In this document: one piece after another, positions 1 through 8,278 of the stretch | How positions within the stretch are numbered: position 1 is the stretch's first letter | How the letters are laid out: each line of letters begins with the position of its first letter | Origin: Verrucomicrobium sp. BvORR106 | GTDB lineage: Bacteria > Verrucomicrobiota > Verrucomicrobiia > Verrucomicrobiales > Verrucomicrobiaceae | DNA: 64,000 bases | NCBI RefSeq assembly: GCF_000739655.1 | Contig: NZ_BATR01000092.1 | Coordinates: 172,548-236,547 of the forward strand | Direction: 5' to 3' | Notes under the pieces: generated by a model | Database searches by the model: none | The model's input: the letters and a program-made list of their open reading frames with translations, nothing else | Told to the model about the DNA's origin: nothing | Program-made: the position numbers and the translations under genes

Positions 1-2
1 CC

Positions 3-401
3 CCCGAAGACAACGCCCTACAGAAGCGCATGCTCAAACTGGGCATTCGGGAGGAAGATCTAGAGGAGACTTTCATCCGTGGCACCGGAGCGGGTGGGCA
101 GAAAATCAACAAAACCTCCTCCACCGTGGTGCTCACGCATATTCCCACAGGGCTGGAAGTTCGCTGTCAGCGGGAGCGTTCCCAGAGCCTGAATCGACAG
201 GTCGCACGGGAGGAACTCTGCGGCAAGCTGGAGGAGAAGCTGGCCGCCGTGAAGTTGGAAAAGCGGAACGAGGTGGAGAAAAAGAAACGCCAGAACCGCA
301 AGCGCCCCCGGGGGCTGAAGGAGCGGATCTTGAAGACCAAACACCAGCGCAGCGAGGTGAAGAAGCAACGGACCCGGGTTCGGTCGGCGTCCGGCGACTG
401 A
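3..401 (+). CDS. Peptide chain release factor-like protein, 5' end missing
   Basis: The reading frame is already open at base 3, so the gene starts left of the window; the first in-window ATG (30) is unlikely to be the true start. The product has the GGQ loop (GTGAGGQKINKT) that enters the ribosomal peptidyl-transferase centre and triggers peptidyl-tRNA hydrolysis. It then has the conserved TGLEVRCQRERSQ segment and a very Lys/Arg-rich tail that should bind rRNA. The codon-recognition domains of RF1/RF2 are absent, so this is a short release-factor-like protein of the ArfB/PrfH kind, probably acting in rescue of stalled ribosomes. The family is clear; the rescue role is inferred. Confidence 0.85.
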   Translation, partial: PEDNALQKRMLKLGIREEDLEETFIRGTGAGGQKINKTSSTVVLTHIPTGLEVRCQRERSQSLNRQVAREELCGKLEEKLAAVKLEKRNEVEKKKRQNRKRPRGLKERILKTKHQRSEVKKQRTRVRSASGD

Positions 402-514
402 AGGAGAGGGGAATTTTTCGTGGTGCCCCAAAAGTTTGTTTGGGAAACTGCGAGCATTCGGGACATGGTGCCGTCAAATCGTTGCAACCTTAGCCCACCT
501 GTGCACTCTTACTC

Positions 515-1309
515 ATGCTCGAATATCAACGCCTGTTGAAGAAAGTTTTGGAGCATGGCAGCTTCCGCCAGGATCGCACTGGTGTGGGCGCCTATTCCGT
601 GTTTGGCGAGCAGTCCCGGTATGACTTGAGCGCCGGGTTTCCCGTGCTGACCACCAAGAAGCTGCACCTGCGGTCCATCATTCACGAACTGCTGTGGTTC
701 CTGAAGGGGGACACCAACATCAAGTACCTCCACGAGAACAAGGTTACCATCTGGGATGAGTGGGCGGATGAGGAGGGCAATCTGGGCCCGGTCTATGGGG
801 CGCAGTGGCGCCGCTGGCAGGGGGCAGATGGGCAGGTGCACGACCAGATCGCGGACGTGATCTCCAGCATCAAGAAGAATCCCTACTCCCGCCGTCACAT
901 CGTTAGCGCCTGGAATGTGGCCCGCATTGGGGAGATGGCCCTGCCTCCCTGCCATCTGATGTTCCAGTTCTTTGTGGATAACGGTCGTCTGAGCTGCCAG
1001 CTCTACCAGCGCAGTGCGGATCTCTTTCTGGGGGTGCCCTTCAACATCGCCTCCTACGCGCTGCTCACCATGATGGTGGCGCAGGTATGTGATCTTCAGC
1101 CCGGAGAGTTTGTGCACACTTTTGGTGATCTTCACCTTTATGCCAACCATCTGGATCAGGCCCGCCTGCAGCTTGAGCGCGAGCCGCGGTCCCTGCCCGT
1201 GATGAAGATCAATCCTGAGGTGCGGGACATCGATGGCTTCAAGTTCGAGGACTTTACCTTGGAAAACTACGACCCGTGGCCGGCCATCAAGGCCGAGATC
1301 GCCGTTTAA
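515..1309 (+). CDS. thyA: Thymidylate synthase
   Basis: It makes dTMP from dUMP with methylene-tetrahydrofolate as both methyl donor and reductant. At 264 residues it is the length of the E. coli enzyme, and the nucleophilic cysteine falls at position 146 in [10 protein letters not shown], the same number as in E. coli. Other family signatures are the phosphate-binding RTGVG near residue 21, the [12 protein letters not shown] segment, [18 protein letters not shown], and a C-terminus ending in AEIAV. It sits between the release-factor-like gene (113 bases upstream) and a PQQ-propeller gene (30 bases downstream). No dihydrofolate reductase gene is adjacent. Confidence 0.97.
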   Translation: MLEYQRLLKKVLEHGSFRQDRTGVGAYSVFGEQSRYDLSAGFPVLTTKKLHLRSIIHELLWFLKGDTNIKYLHENKVTIWDEWADEEGNLGPVYGAQWRRWQGADGQVHDQIADVISSIKKNPYSRRHIVSAWNVARIGEMALPPCHLMFQFFVDNGRLSCQLYQRSADLFLGVPFNIASYALLTMMVAQVCDLQPGEFVHTFGDLHLYANHLDQARLQLEREPRSLPVMKINPEVRDIDGFKFEDFTLENYDPWPAIKAEIAV

Positions 1310-1339
1310 CGCTACTTCCTGAGCCGACTATTTCCCGCC

Positions 1340-2611
1340 ATGACTTTTATCCGCGCTGTGCTCACCCTCTCCTTCGTCGCCAGCACCTCGCTGGCCTGGT
1401 CAGCACCCGCCGGGGAGGCCAGTTGGCCGGAGTTCCGCGGGCCCACTCGACAGGGCAGCTCTGATGCTACCGGCTTGCCGGTGAAATGGTCTGCCACGGA
1501 AAACATCGCGTGGAAGGCGGACCTGCCCGGCCGGGCGTGGTCTTCCCCGGTGGTGGGAGATGGGGTGGTGTATCTCACCAACGCCGTCGGAGCCAAGGAT
1601 TCCACGGATCCGCATGATACCTTCTCGCTTCGGGTGATGGCTCTGAACGCCACCGATGGCAAGGTCATCTGGGATCAAGAGGCCTTTGTCATCAAGGATC
1701 CGCACACCTTTGGCATCCACGGGAAGAACAGCTATGCCAGCCCCACCCCTGTGCTGGAGGGCGACCGGATCTATGCTCACTTTGGGCACTTCGGCACCGC
1801 CTGTCTGAACACGAAAGGGGAGGTTCAATGGAAGAACCAGCAGGTCACTTACAGTCCGGTGCATGGGGGCGGGGCCTGCCCGGTGCTGGTGGATGATTTG
1901 CTCATCTTCCCGGCTGATGCGGCCAGCAATCCTTTTGTGGTCGCTTTGGACAAGCGCACCGGCAAGATGAAGTGGAAGACGGACCGTACGGCGGGTGCTA
2001 AGAAGACATTCTCCTTTTCCACCCCTCTGGTCATCGAGGTGAATGGTGAAAAGCAACTCATCACTCCCGGCAGCAACGTGGTGAGCGCCTTGAATCCGAA
2101 GGACGGGCGTGAGATCTGGAAAGTCAGCTACGAAGGCTACTCCGTGGTGCCGAGGCCCATCTACGCGCAGGGCCTCGTCTTTCTGAGCACCGGGTACGAC
2201 AAACCCACTGGTCTGGCCATTCGTCCAGACGGCAAAGGAGATGTCACGGGAACCCACGTGGTCTGGCGCATGGAGAAGGGGGCTCCGCTGACGCCTTCCA
2301 TGTTGGCAGTGGGAGAGGATCTTTTCTCCGTGGCGGACAATGGCATTGTCTCGTGCTTTGAGGCCAAGACCGGCAAGCTCTTCTGGCAGGAGCGAGTGGC
2401 CCGGGCCACCTCGGCTTCTCCGTTGTACGCGGATGGCAAGATCTACATTCAGGATGAGCTGGGCAATGGCTACGTGATCAAAGCCAGCCGCCAGCTGGAG
2501 CTGCTTTCCACCAATGCACTGGGGCAGAAGTCGCTCGCCTCCTATGCGGTCAATGGTCGTCAGTTCCTCATCCGCACCCAGAATGCTCTTTATTGTGTGG
2601 GTACCCCATGA
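1340..2611 (+). CDS. Secreted PQQ-like beta-propeller protein
   Basis: A protein of 423 residues with an N-terminal signal peptide (hydrophobic stretch up to about residue 22, then SAPAGEASWPEFRGP). The WPEFRGPTRQG motif followed by repeated blades (for example VMALNATDGKVIWDQE, VVALDKRTGKMKWKT, VSALNPKDGREIWKV) is typical of the PQQ_2/BamB-like propeller proteins common in planctomycetes and verrucomicrobia. The catalytic residues of PQQ dehydrogenases are not evident, so a binding or scaffold role is more likely than enzyme activity. Its stop codon overlaps the start of the next gene, so the two are probably translated together. Confidence 0.85.
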   Translation: MTFIRAVLTLSFVASTSLAWSAPAGEASWPEFRGPTRQGSSDATGLPVKWSATENIAWKADLPGRAWSSPVVGDGVVYLTNAVGAKDSTDPHDTFSLRVMALNATDGKVIWDQEAFVIKDPHTFGIHGKNSYASPTPVLEGDRIYAHFGHFGTACLNTKGEVQWKNQQVTYSPVHGGGACPVLVDDLLIFPADAASNPFVVALDKRTGKMKWKTDRTAGAKKTFSFSTPLVIEVNGEKQLITPGSNVVSALNPKDGREIWKVSYEGYSVVPRPIYAQGLVFLSTGYDKPTGLAIRPDGKGDVTGTHVVWRMEKGAPLTPSMLAVGEDLFSVADNGIVSCFEAKTGKLFWQERVARATSASPLYADGKIYIQDELGNGYVIKASRQLELLSTNALGQKSLASYAVNGRQFLIRTQNALYCVGTP

Positions 2612-3489
2612 ACGCTGATCCACAATCCCCTTTGAGCGAAAAGCGACGCGCCTTCCTGAAGCGGTTCCGGTTGCTGGCGGCCCCCTCCATGATCATGGGC
2701 GGCGGTGCCACCTACGGGTACTCGTCTCTCATTGAGCGTCATCGTGTGACGGTGGATCGCCATGACCTGCGTCTGGCACTTGGCAGCCGGGCTCCGGCGA
2801 AGTTCCGGGCCGTGAGCCTGACGGATTTCCACTTCGACCCGTTGTTTGAAGAGGAGTACCTCGCGGAGGTGGTGCGCCGGACGAATGCCCTCAAGCCGGA
2901 CATCATCATGCTGACGGGGGATTACATTTCCGCCACCAGCCACAAGTTCGAGGAGTTTGGCCAGGTGGTCGGTGGGTTCCAGTCCACCTGTGGTGTCTTT
3001 GCCTGCCTGGGCAATCATGATCACTGGCACCAGCCGAGTCGCATTCAGAACATCCTGGTGAAACAGGGCATCGACGTGCTGGTGAACCGGCACACGCGGG
3101 TGCCCTGTGCCGGGGGCGAGGTGGTGCTGACCGGGCTGCAGAGCGTGTGGGGAGGTCGCCCTAACTGGGCGGTGGCCTCCCAAGGCTTGAAGCCGGACGA
3201 CCGGACCCTTATGCTGGTGCATGAGCCGGACTATGCCAGTCATCTGGCGGGGGAGAAACAAATCGTCTTTCAGGCCTCCGGCCACACCCACGGAGGGCAG
3301 ATCCGCCTTCCTGGGATCGGCGCTCTGCGCCTTCCCAGTTGGGGGGTGAAGTTCCAGGCCGGATTCTATGACGTGGACAACATCAAGTTGTATGTGAACC
3401 GCGGGATCGGTACGATCCAGTATCATGTGCGTTTCTTGTGCCCGCCTGAGATCGCGTGCTTTGATGTGGTGAACACGGATGTGATTTAG
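2608..3489 (+). CDS. Metallophosphoesterase with twin-arginine-type leader
   Basis: A calcineurin-like phosphoesterase of about 293 residues. The metal-binding motifs appear in order: DFHFDP, LTGDYI, GNHDHW and SGHTHGGQIRLPG, as in the YkuE/YaeI group of membrane-associated phosphoesterases. The N-terminus has KRRAFLKRF followed by a hydrophobic stretch, consistent with Tat export. I chose ATG 2608 because it forms an ATGA overlap with the preceding stop; a TTG at 2593 in the same frame is less likely. The substrate is unknown; some relatives act on UDP-sugar lipids such as UDP-diacylglucosamine. Confidence 0.85.
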   Translation: MNADPQSPLSEKRRAFLKRFRLLAAPSMIMGGGATYGYSSLIERHRVTVDRHDLRLALGSRAPAKFRAVSLTDFHFDPLFEEEYLAEVVRRTNALKPDIIMLTGDYISATSHKFEEFGQVVGGFQSTCGVFACLGNHDHWHQPSRIQNILVKQGIDVLVNRHTRVPCAGGEVVLTGLQSVWGGRPNWAVASQGLKPDDRTLMLVHEPDYASHLAGEKQIVFQASGHTHGGQIRLPGIGALRLPSWGVKFQAGFYDVDNIKLYVNRGIGTIQYHVRFLCPPEIACFDVVNTDVI

Positions 3490-3519
3490 GGGGGGTGGTT
3501 CTCTTGCGTGTTATATCAT

Positions 3520-3785
3520 GAACCCGAAGGGTTCGCCATGCGTAGCCATGGGGCGGCCGAGTGGAACGAGGACTACCCATGGAAGGTGGTATTGGGAGTT
3601 CTACCGCGGAGCGGTAGGCCGTGCGGGACCAAACGGCGGATGGGGTGCTTCGTGGGATCGGCGTCCGGGGTTCGCAATACGATGGGCCTACCGCTCCGCG
3701 GTAGCAGGCCGTCGGACGCATTCCACAGGTGGCCCTCGCTATGCTCGGTCGACCTGTGGCTATTCATGGTGAACCCTCCGGGTTC
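3520..3785. repeat. Nested palindromic repeat, copy 1
   Basis: A 266-base element with nearly self-complementary halves. It starts with GAACCC-GAA-GGGTTC and ends with GAACCC-TCC-GGGTTC, each a perfect 6-bp hairpin. Inside, CTACCGC-GGA-GCGGTAG and CTACCGC-TCC-GCGGTAG form a second mirrored pair of 7-bp hairpins. The outer arms also pair imperfectly over about 60 bases. The open frames across it are products of this symmetry and match no protein I recognise. The element begins 30 bases after the metallophosphoesterase stop. Confidence 0.85.
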
Positions 3786-3829
3786 GGTTTGCCGGGGCGG
3801 ACACAAGGCTGTGATGCGGTTGACTCATT

Positions 3830-4096
3830 GAACCCGGAGGGTTCGCCATGCGTAGCCATGGGTCGGCCGAGCATAGCGAGGACTACCTATGGAAGGTGGT
3901 ATTGGGAGTTCTACCGCGGAGCGGTAGGCCATGCGGGGCCAAACGGCGGATGGGGTGTTTCGCGGGATCGGCGTCCGGGGTTCGCAACGCGATGGGCCTA
4001 CCGCTCCGCGGTAGCAGGTCGTCGGACGCATTTCCACAGGTAGCCCTCGCTACGCTCGGTCGACCTGTAGCTATTCATGGTGAACCCTCCGGGTTC
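3830..4096. repeat. Nested palindromic repeat, copy 2 (tandem)
   Basis: A second copy in the same orientation, 310 bases downstream of the first and nearly identical. The outer hairpins are GAACCC-GGA-GGGTTC and GAACCC-TCC-GGGTTC. The 44-base spacer between copies (centred on GCCGGGGCGG and ending TTGACTCAT) recurs after this copy, so the true tandem period includes the spacer. Differences between copies are scattered single bases, several of them matched by a change in the opposite arm, which suggests that pairing is maintained. Confidence 0.85.
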
Positions 4097-4139
4097 GGGA
4101 TTGCCGGGGCGGAGGCCAAGATTCGGATGATTGACTCAT

Positions 4140-4200
4140 GAACCTCCCACCGGTAGCAATGTGGGGGCTGAGTGAGGTGAGAACTACCCATGGTAGAGGG
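4140..4200. repeat. Degenerate remnant of the palindromic repeat
   Basis: After the second spacer the sequence restarts with GAACC and keeps a loose match to the left arm of the element, including a GAGTGAGGTGAGAACTACC-like segment and CCATGG. It then diverges. I read this as a decayed third copy. From here to 4357 nothing else is recognisable apart from the probable promoter region of the murQ fusion gene. Confidence 0.5.
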
Positions 4201-4357
4201 GGGGCAGATCTGCCTCGGACCGGCAACCCATCACGGCTAGAGTGTTTGTGGATGCCGTCTCGGAAACTCGGGCAAGGTGTTCGTGGACGGTGACATGGGG
4301 GTTGCGGTTGAGGGGGGCGTTTTTCACGGTTGCTCTGCCACCGGAAGGCGTATCTTT

Positions 4358-6235
4358 ATGGGGCACGTTGCCCGCCCAACACCCATGAGCACTGCTGCGA
4401 GCCGCCTGTCAGGTCCTGTCTGGCTGGGCATTGAAACGGGAGCCACGCACACCACGGTGCTTTCAGTCCGGGGAGAGAATGAAGTGGTGGATCGCTTTGA
4501 TCTCGGGCCGGCCAACATCCGGTTGGCCACTTCTGCGGAGCTCACCCACCTGTTTGAGTCGATTCGTGACCGGCTCACCATGGTTCCTTCTGCCATTGGC
4601 GGCGGCTTTGCCGGGTTGCGCAACGAAGATGACCGGAGGCGGGTGGTGAACTTGGTTCAAGGCATCTGGCCGGACACACCGTTTCTGGCCTCTGACGACC
4701 TGGAAACGGCGCTAGAGGCTGCAGGCGACTGGCCGGATAGCGCGGAGGCACGCGTGCTCCTGCTGAGTGGCACCGGTTCCTGTGCCTACGGTCGGAACTC
4801 CGAAGGACGCGTGGTGAAGGTGGGAGGCAGGGGGCACATCTTGGGTGACCAGGGCAGCGCCTCAGACATAGCGCTGCAAGCGCTCCGTGCCGTGGTGTAC
4901 CAGCATGACGTCAACGGCCGCTTTCCTGCTCTGGGCGAGGCGATATTGCAGGCCTTGCTGCTGAATCATCCGGATGACTTGATCCCCTGGACCCAGGAGG
5001 CTGAGAAACAGGAGATTGCCCGACTGGCGATCACCGTCTTTACAGAGGCGGGCAGAGGGGACGATCTGGCGGCGCAACTCGTGCACGATGCGGCGCAGAA
5101 GCTGGCAGACATGGCGGCCCGGTGCACGAACCATCTGGTGCATGCAGATGCCGGGGTTCAGTACATTCTGGCTGGCAGCACCCTCCTTAAACAACCTCGT
5201 TTCTCGGGTGAGGTATCGAGCCTGCTTTCCATCCAGCGACCCCATTCAAGCATCAGCCCCCTGGAACGGGAAAGCGTGTGGGGGGCGGTGGCGCTGGCCC
5301 GATCCTTGACGCCTGCGTCGCAGGCTGGACAGACCGTGCGCTCCCGAGCGGCCACGCCGTTGCCGGCAGAAGTAGAGGTGGTCGCTCTGTCCTCACTGGC
5401 AAAGTCCCCCACTGAGCAGCGCAACCCCGCCTCCACGCATCTGGACACGATGCCATTGTCAGAGGCGGTGCGCCTCATGATCCGGGAGAATGAAGCTTCC
5501 TGCACTGCGGTGTTGGAGGTGGCGGAGGATCTGGAGTGGCTGGTGGAGCAAGTGGTGCAGGCCTTCAAGGCTGAGCGACGGCTCTACTATGTGGGTGCGG
5601 GCACGAGTGGCCGTCTGGGGGTGCTGGATGCGAGTGAGTGTCCGCCCACGTTTCGGGTGCCACCGGATCAGGTTCAAGGAATCATGGCTGGGGGACGGCG
5701 GGCCATTTGGTCCGCCGTGGAGGGGGCGGAGGACAACACGGCGGCGGGTGCCGATGCGGTGCGTTATCGTGGAGTGCGACGAGGCGATGTGGTGCTGGGC
5801 ATTGCGGCGAGTGGTCGTACCCCGTTCGTCTGGGGGGCTTTGCATGCGGCTCGTCAGCTCGGTGCGGTCACGGCCCTGTTGTGTTTTAATCCCGCGCTAG
5901 AGGTGGCTCCGAAGCACGCTCCTGATCGCATTCTGAAAATCAACACGGGGCCGGAGGTGCTCACGGGATCCACGCGGTTGAAGGCGGGCACGGCCACCAA
6001 GGTGGTGCTCAATACCCTGACCACGCTGGCCATGGTGCACACTGGCAAAGTGGTGAGCAATCTCATGGTGGACCTGAACGCGAGCAATGTGAAGCTCAAG
6101 GATCGTGCGGTACGTCTGGTACAGGAAATTACCGAATGTGAGGCCGGTATGGCGCTGGCGATGCTGGAGTCTGCCGGCTGGCGGGTGAAGGAGGCCGTTC
6201 GGCTGGTGCAGGAGCTTCAGGCTTCGGTCGCATGA
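4358..6235 (+). CDS. murQ: Sugar kinase (BadF/BcrA type) fused to MurNAc-6-phosphate etherase
   Basis: A two-part cytoplasmic enzyme of about 625 residues. Residues 20-320 form an ASKHA kinase of the BadF/N-acetylglucosamine-kinase group (phosphate loop VWLGIETGATHTT, and GTGSCAYG). From about residue 350 a complete MurQ begins with EQRNPASTHLDTMPLSEAVRLM, followed by the SIS domain (GAGTSGRLGVLDASECPPTF, GIAASGRTPFVWGAL, VSNLMVDLNASNVKL). MurQ cleaves the lactyl ether of MurNAc-6-P to GlcNAc-6-P in cell-wall recycling. The kinase half plausibly makes that substrate, as MurK does in Clostridium. ATG 4358 has GGAAGG nine bases upstream; 4385 and 4277 are alternative starts. Confidence 0.9.
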   Translation: MGHVARPTPMSTAASRLSGPVWLGIETGATHTTVLSVRGENEVVDRFDLGPANIRLATSAELTHLFESIRDRLTMVPSAIGGGFAGLRNEDDRRRVVNLVQGIWPDTPFLASDDLETALEAAGDWPDSAEARVLLLSGTGSCAYGRNSEGRVVKVGGRGHILGDQGSASDIALQALRAVVYQHDVNGRFPALGEAILQALLLNHPDDLIPWTQEAEKQEIARLAITVFTEAGRGDDLAAQLVHDAAQKLADMAARCTNHLVHADAGVQYILAGSTLLKQPRFSGEVSSLLSIQRPHSSISPLERESVWGAVALARSLTPASQAGQTVRSRAATPLPAEVEVVALSSLAKSPTEQRNPASTHLDTMPLSEAVRLMIRENEASCTAVLEVAEDLEWLVEQVVQAFKAERRLYYVGAGTSGRLGVLDASECPPTFRVPPDQVQGIMAGGRRAIWSAVEGAEDNTAAGADAVRYRGVRRGDVVLGIAASGRTPFVWGALHAARQLGAVTALLCFNPALEVAPKHAPDRILKINTGPEVLTGSTRLKAGTATKVVLNTLTTLAMVHTGKVVSNLMVDLNASNVKLKDRAVRLVQEITECEAGMALAMLESAGWRVKEAVRLVQELQASVA

Positions 6236-6257
6236 ACCGCAGTTGGTTTGGCTGCAC

Positions 6258-6287
6258 AAAAAAACCGGGCCCCACTGGGGGACCCGG
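6258..6287 (-). terminator. Rho-independent terminator of the 6325-7389 gene
   Basis: On the minus strand a GC-rich hairpin (CCGGG paired with CCCGG, with further G/C pairs around the loop) is followed directly by seven T. It begins 37 bases beyond the stop of the minus-strand gene and also separates it from the convergent murQ fusion gene. Confidence 0.85.
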
Positions 6288-6324
6288 CTTTGGGAAACGA
6301 GATGCAAGAGTGTTCCTGCCGCGA

Positions 6325-7389
6325 TTAGGTCTGGGGAGCAGCCGGGGCCGGCTCTGTGGAGGTCGGCGTGGTCGGAATTTGCGTCTGGTTGACCGCTTCC
6401 CGTAGTTGTTTCACCCAACCGCCCGCTTTGGGGTGGGTGGGGTTCTCACGGATGATCTTGAGCATGTCGGCCATCGCCAGGATGGGCGTGATCTTGTGCT
6501 GGAGGAGGTAGTTGGCCTTGCCCCACTGGAGATCAGGACCTTCTTCCTTGTAGTACTGGGCAAATTCCGTTTCGCTCATGGTCCCCTTGCGGATGGCGAG
6601 CTCTGCGTTGATCATTGCATCATACTGGGCCGGAACCTCGGCTGGCTTCTGGTCGAGGTAGAAGGGCAGGATGACGTTCTTGTAGATGCCATTGATGTTG
6701 AGAGGAGAGTACTCCCAATCCTGCCGGTTCAGCAGCTGGTCCAGCGTGTAAGCCTGGCTGAAGATGGTGCCTTTCACAGGCTGACGCAACGTCTGCCCCA
6801 AACCGCCACCGCCTCCGCCGCCGCGCGGGCCGCCACCGCCTCCTCGAGGACCTCCGGGACCACGGCCCCCAGGATTCTTCTCCTCAATCGCCCCGGAAGC
6901 GCTGTGCTTCATGGTGGATTGCACGGCATTGATCGCCTTGGGAACAAACGCCTGCAGAGCGGCGACGGTTGGTCCCATCTTTTCGATGTCCTTGATGTCT
7001 TGGGCCTGGATGCTCAGGACAAGATATTCGAGCTGGAGGCGGAGTCCGATGGGGAAATCGGGATCCTTCACCCGGTTTTCCTGGCCATCTTTCCAAGCTT
7101 GGAAATCAGTCGCCTTGAGGTCTTTTTTGTCATAGTTCTCCAGCTTGTTGCAGGCAAACCACAGGTCGATCGCCTCCTTGTCGCCGGCCATGGCGCTGCG
7201 GAACCGGGTCAAGGCGGCACCGAGGGCGTCTCCGCGGTTCTTGGTGATCTGCCCCTCGATTTGTTCGAGTTGCTTCATGATGCTCGCCGTCTGCTCAGGT
7301 GTGAGCGCGGGGGCTTCCTGGGCGGAAGCGGTCGGACAGAGGGCCAGCACCGGAGCGCAGAGCAATGCGGGAGTGAGAAACCGTTTCAT
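6325..7389 (-). CDS. Secreted protein of unknown function with glycine-rich linker
   Basis: About 354 residues with a clear signal peptide (MKRFLTPALLCAPVLALCPTASAQ). The mature protein is mostly helical and charged. A strongly Gly/Arg/Pro-rich linker at about residues 170-195 divides it into two halves, and the C-terminus is a Pro/Thr-rich tail. I recognise no enzymatic motif or named family. ATG 7389 was chosen because the leader then begins MKRF; a start at 7407 would add six residues. A strong terminator follows the gene, so it is probably monocistronic. Confidence 0.7.
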   Translation of the reverse strand: MKRFLTPALLCAPVLALCPTASAQEAPALTPEQTASIMKQLEQIEGQITKNRGDALGAALTRFRSAMAGDKEAIDLWFACNKLENYDKKDLKATDFQAWKDGQENRVKDPDFPIGLRLQLEYLVLSIQAQDIKDIEKMGPTVAALQAFVPKAINAVQSTMKHSASGAIEEKNPGGRGPGGPRGGGGGPRGGGGGGGLGQTLRQPVKGTIFSQAYTLDQLLNRQDWEYSPLNINGIYKNVILPFYLDQKPAEVPAQYDAMINAELAIRKGTMSETEFAQYYKEEGPDLQWGKANYLLQHKITPILAMADMLKIIRENPTHPKAGGWVKQLREAVNQTQIPTTPTSTEPAPAAPQT

Positions 7390-7436
7390 GGTGTCGTGCA
7401 GGGACATGTTGCCGTAACGTGCGGTCGCGATGAAAC

Positions 7437-8225
7437 TTAGCCGGGGGTGGCAAGTTGCGAAGCTTTTTGGCGGGAACGCAAAGAAACCTCAGGCTGCCAG
7501 GAAGATGATGAGGAGTCAAGCCGACGAAGAAATCGTTGTCCAGCCTTCAGAGTGAGGCGGATAAATTCGCCCTGGCTGACGTCCAATGAATGCAAAAACC
7601 GGCGGTGGTCCCAGGCGACGATGGTGGCAGTAACCCGGTGGCATATTCTAAAGCCCAAGCGCCACAAGCTGCGGAGCGGTCGAGACAGGCGGGCGAGCCG
7701 TTCCTGGAAAAAGTTGGTGTGGAAGGCAATGTGGCGCATCTCGTCCCGGAGAATCTTGTGGCAACAAGTTCTGACCGCATCATCCGTGGTTCTGCGGTAG
7801 ATCATCCCGTAGTAGGCCTCGGCGATCAGCTCGGCCGTGAGCAGGATCTGGATATTGAACTCCATGCCGAGGAGCGTGCGGAGCTGGCGGAAGACGGTGT
7901 TGGTCCAGTGCTTTTGCAACAAGGTGCCGCCGAGATAGATGACGAGCTTTTCGAGCAGCAGGGCGTGACGCTGTTCCTCCGCCACAAACAGTCTCACGGC
8001 TAGATCGTATCCCTCCAGAGCGTCGGGTTGGTGACGGAGAGTTCGCCTCACGTAGCGCATCAGTCGAGTACCACCACCGGTCTCGCCGAGCTGGAATACG
8101 GCCAGCGATTCCGCCAGGGGCAGGCGCAGGCCATCACGCAGGGGGCTCGCGTCCGGATCAAGCGGAGGCTCTTCAAAGCTCGTGCGATTGCGTTCGAAGT
8201 ACTGAATCCAGCTGGGAATGTTCAT
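7437..8225 (-). CDS. Ferritin-like di-iron protein
   Basis: A protein of 262 residues with the two ExxH-type motifs of a ferritin-like four-helix bundle: EEQRH at about 83-87 and DEMRH at about 161-165, with further carboxylates E132 and E136 between them. This gives the usual set of ligands for a di-iron centre, as in rubrerythrin, AurF-like oxygenases and related hydroxylases. The substrate cannot be read from sequence. The C-terminal 35 residues are Ser/Gln-rich and probably disordered. It lies between the secreted unknown protein and ispH, all on the same strand. Confidence 0.7.
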   Translation of the reverse strand: MNIPSWIQYFERNRTSFEEPPLDPDASPLRDGLRLPLAESLAVFQLGETGGGTRLMRYVRRTLRHQPDALEGYDLAVRLFVAEEQRHALLLEKLVIYLGGTLLQKHWTNTVFRQLRTLLGMEFNIQILLTAELIAEAYYGMIYRRTTDDAVRTCCHKILRDEMRHIAFHTNFFQERLARLSRPLRSLWRLGFRICHRVTATIVAWDHRRFLHSLDVSQGEFIRLTLKAGQRFLRRLDSSSSSWQPEVSLRSRQKASQLATPG

Positions 8226-8278
8226 GGTTTTTTTGGGGGAGGGTGTTTTGAGATGGGGGACTTCGGAGGCTGTGGGCT

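Noticed and set aside
1400..2623. 407-codon minus-strand frame
   Set aside because: Antisense of the PQQ-propeller gene; no family signature.
3508..4141. Several overlapping open frames of 70-107 codons on both strands
   Set aside because: They lie inside the tandem palindromic repeats; both strands read alike because of the symmetry and the peptides match nothing.
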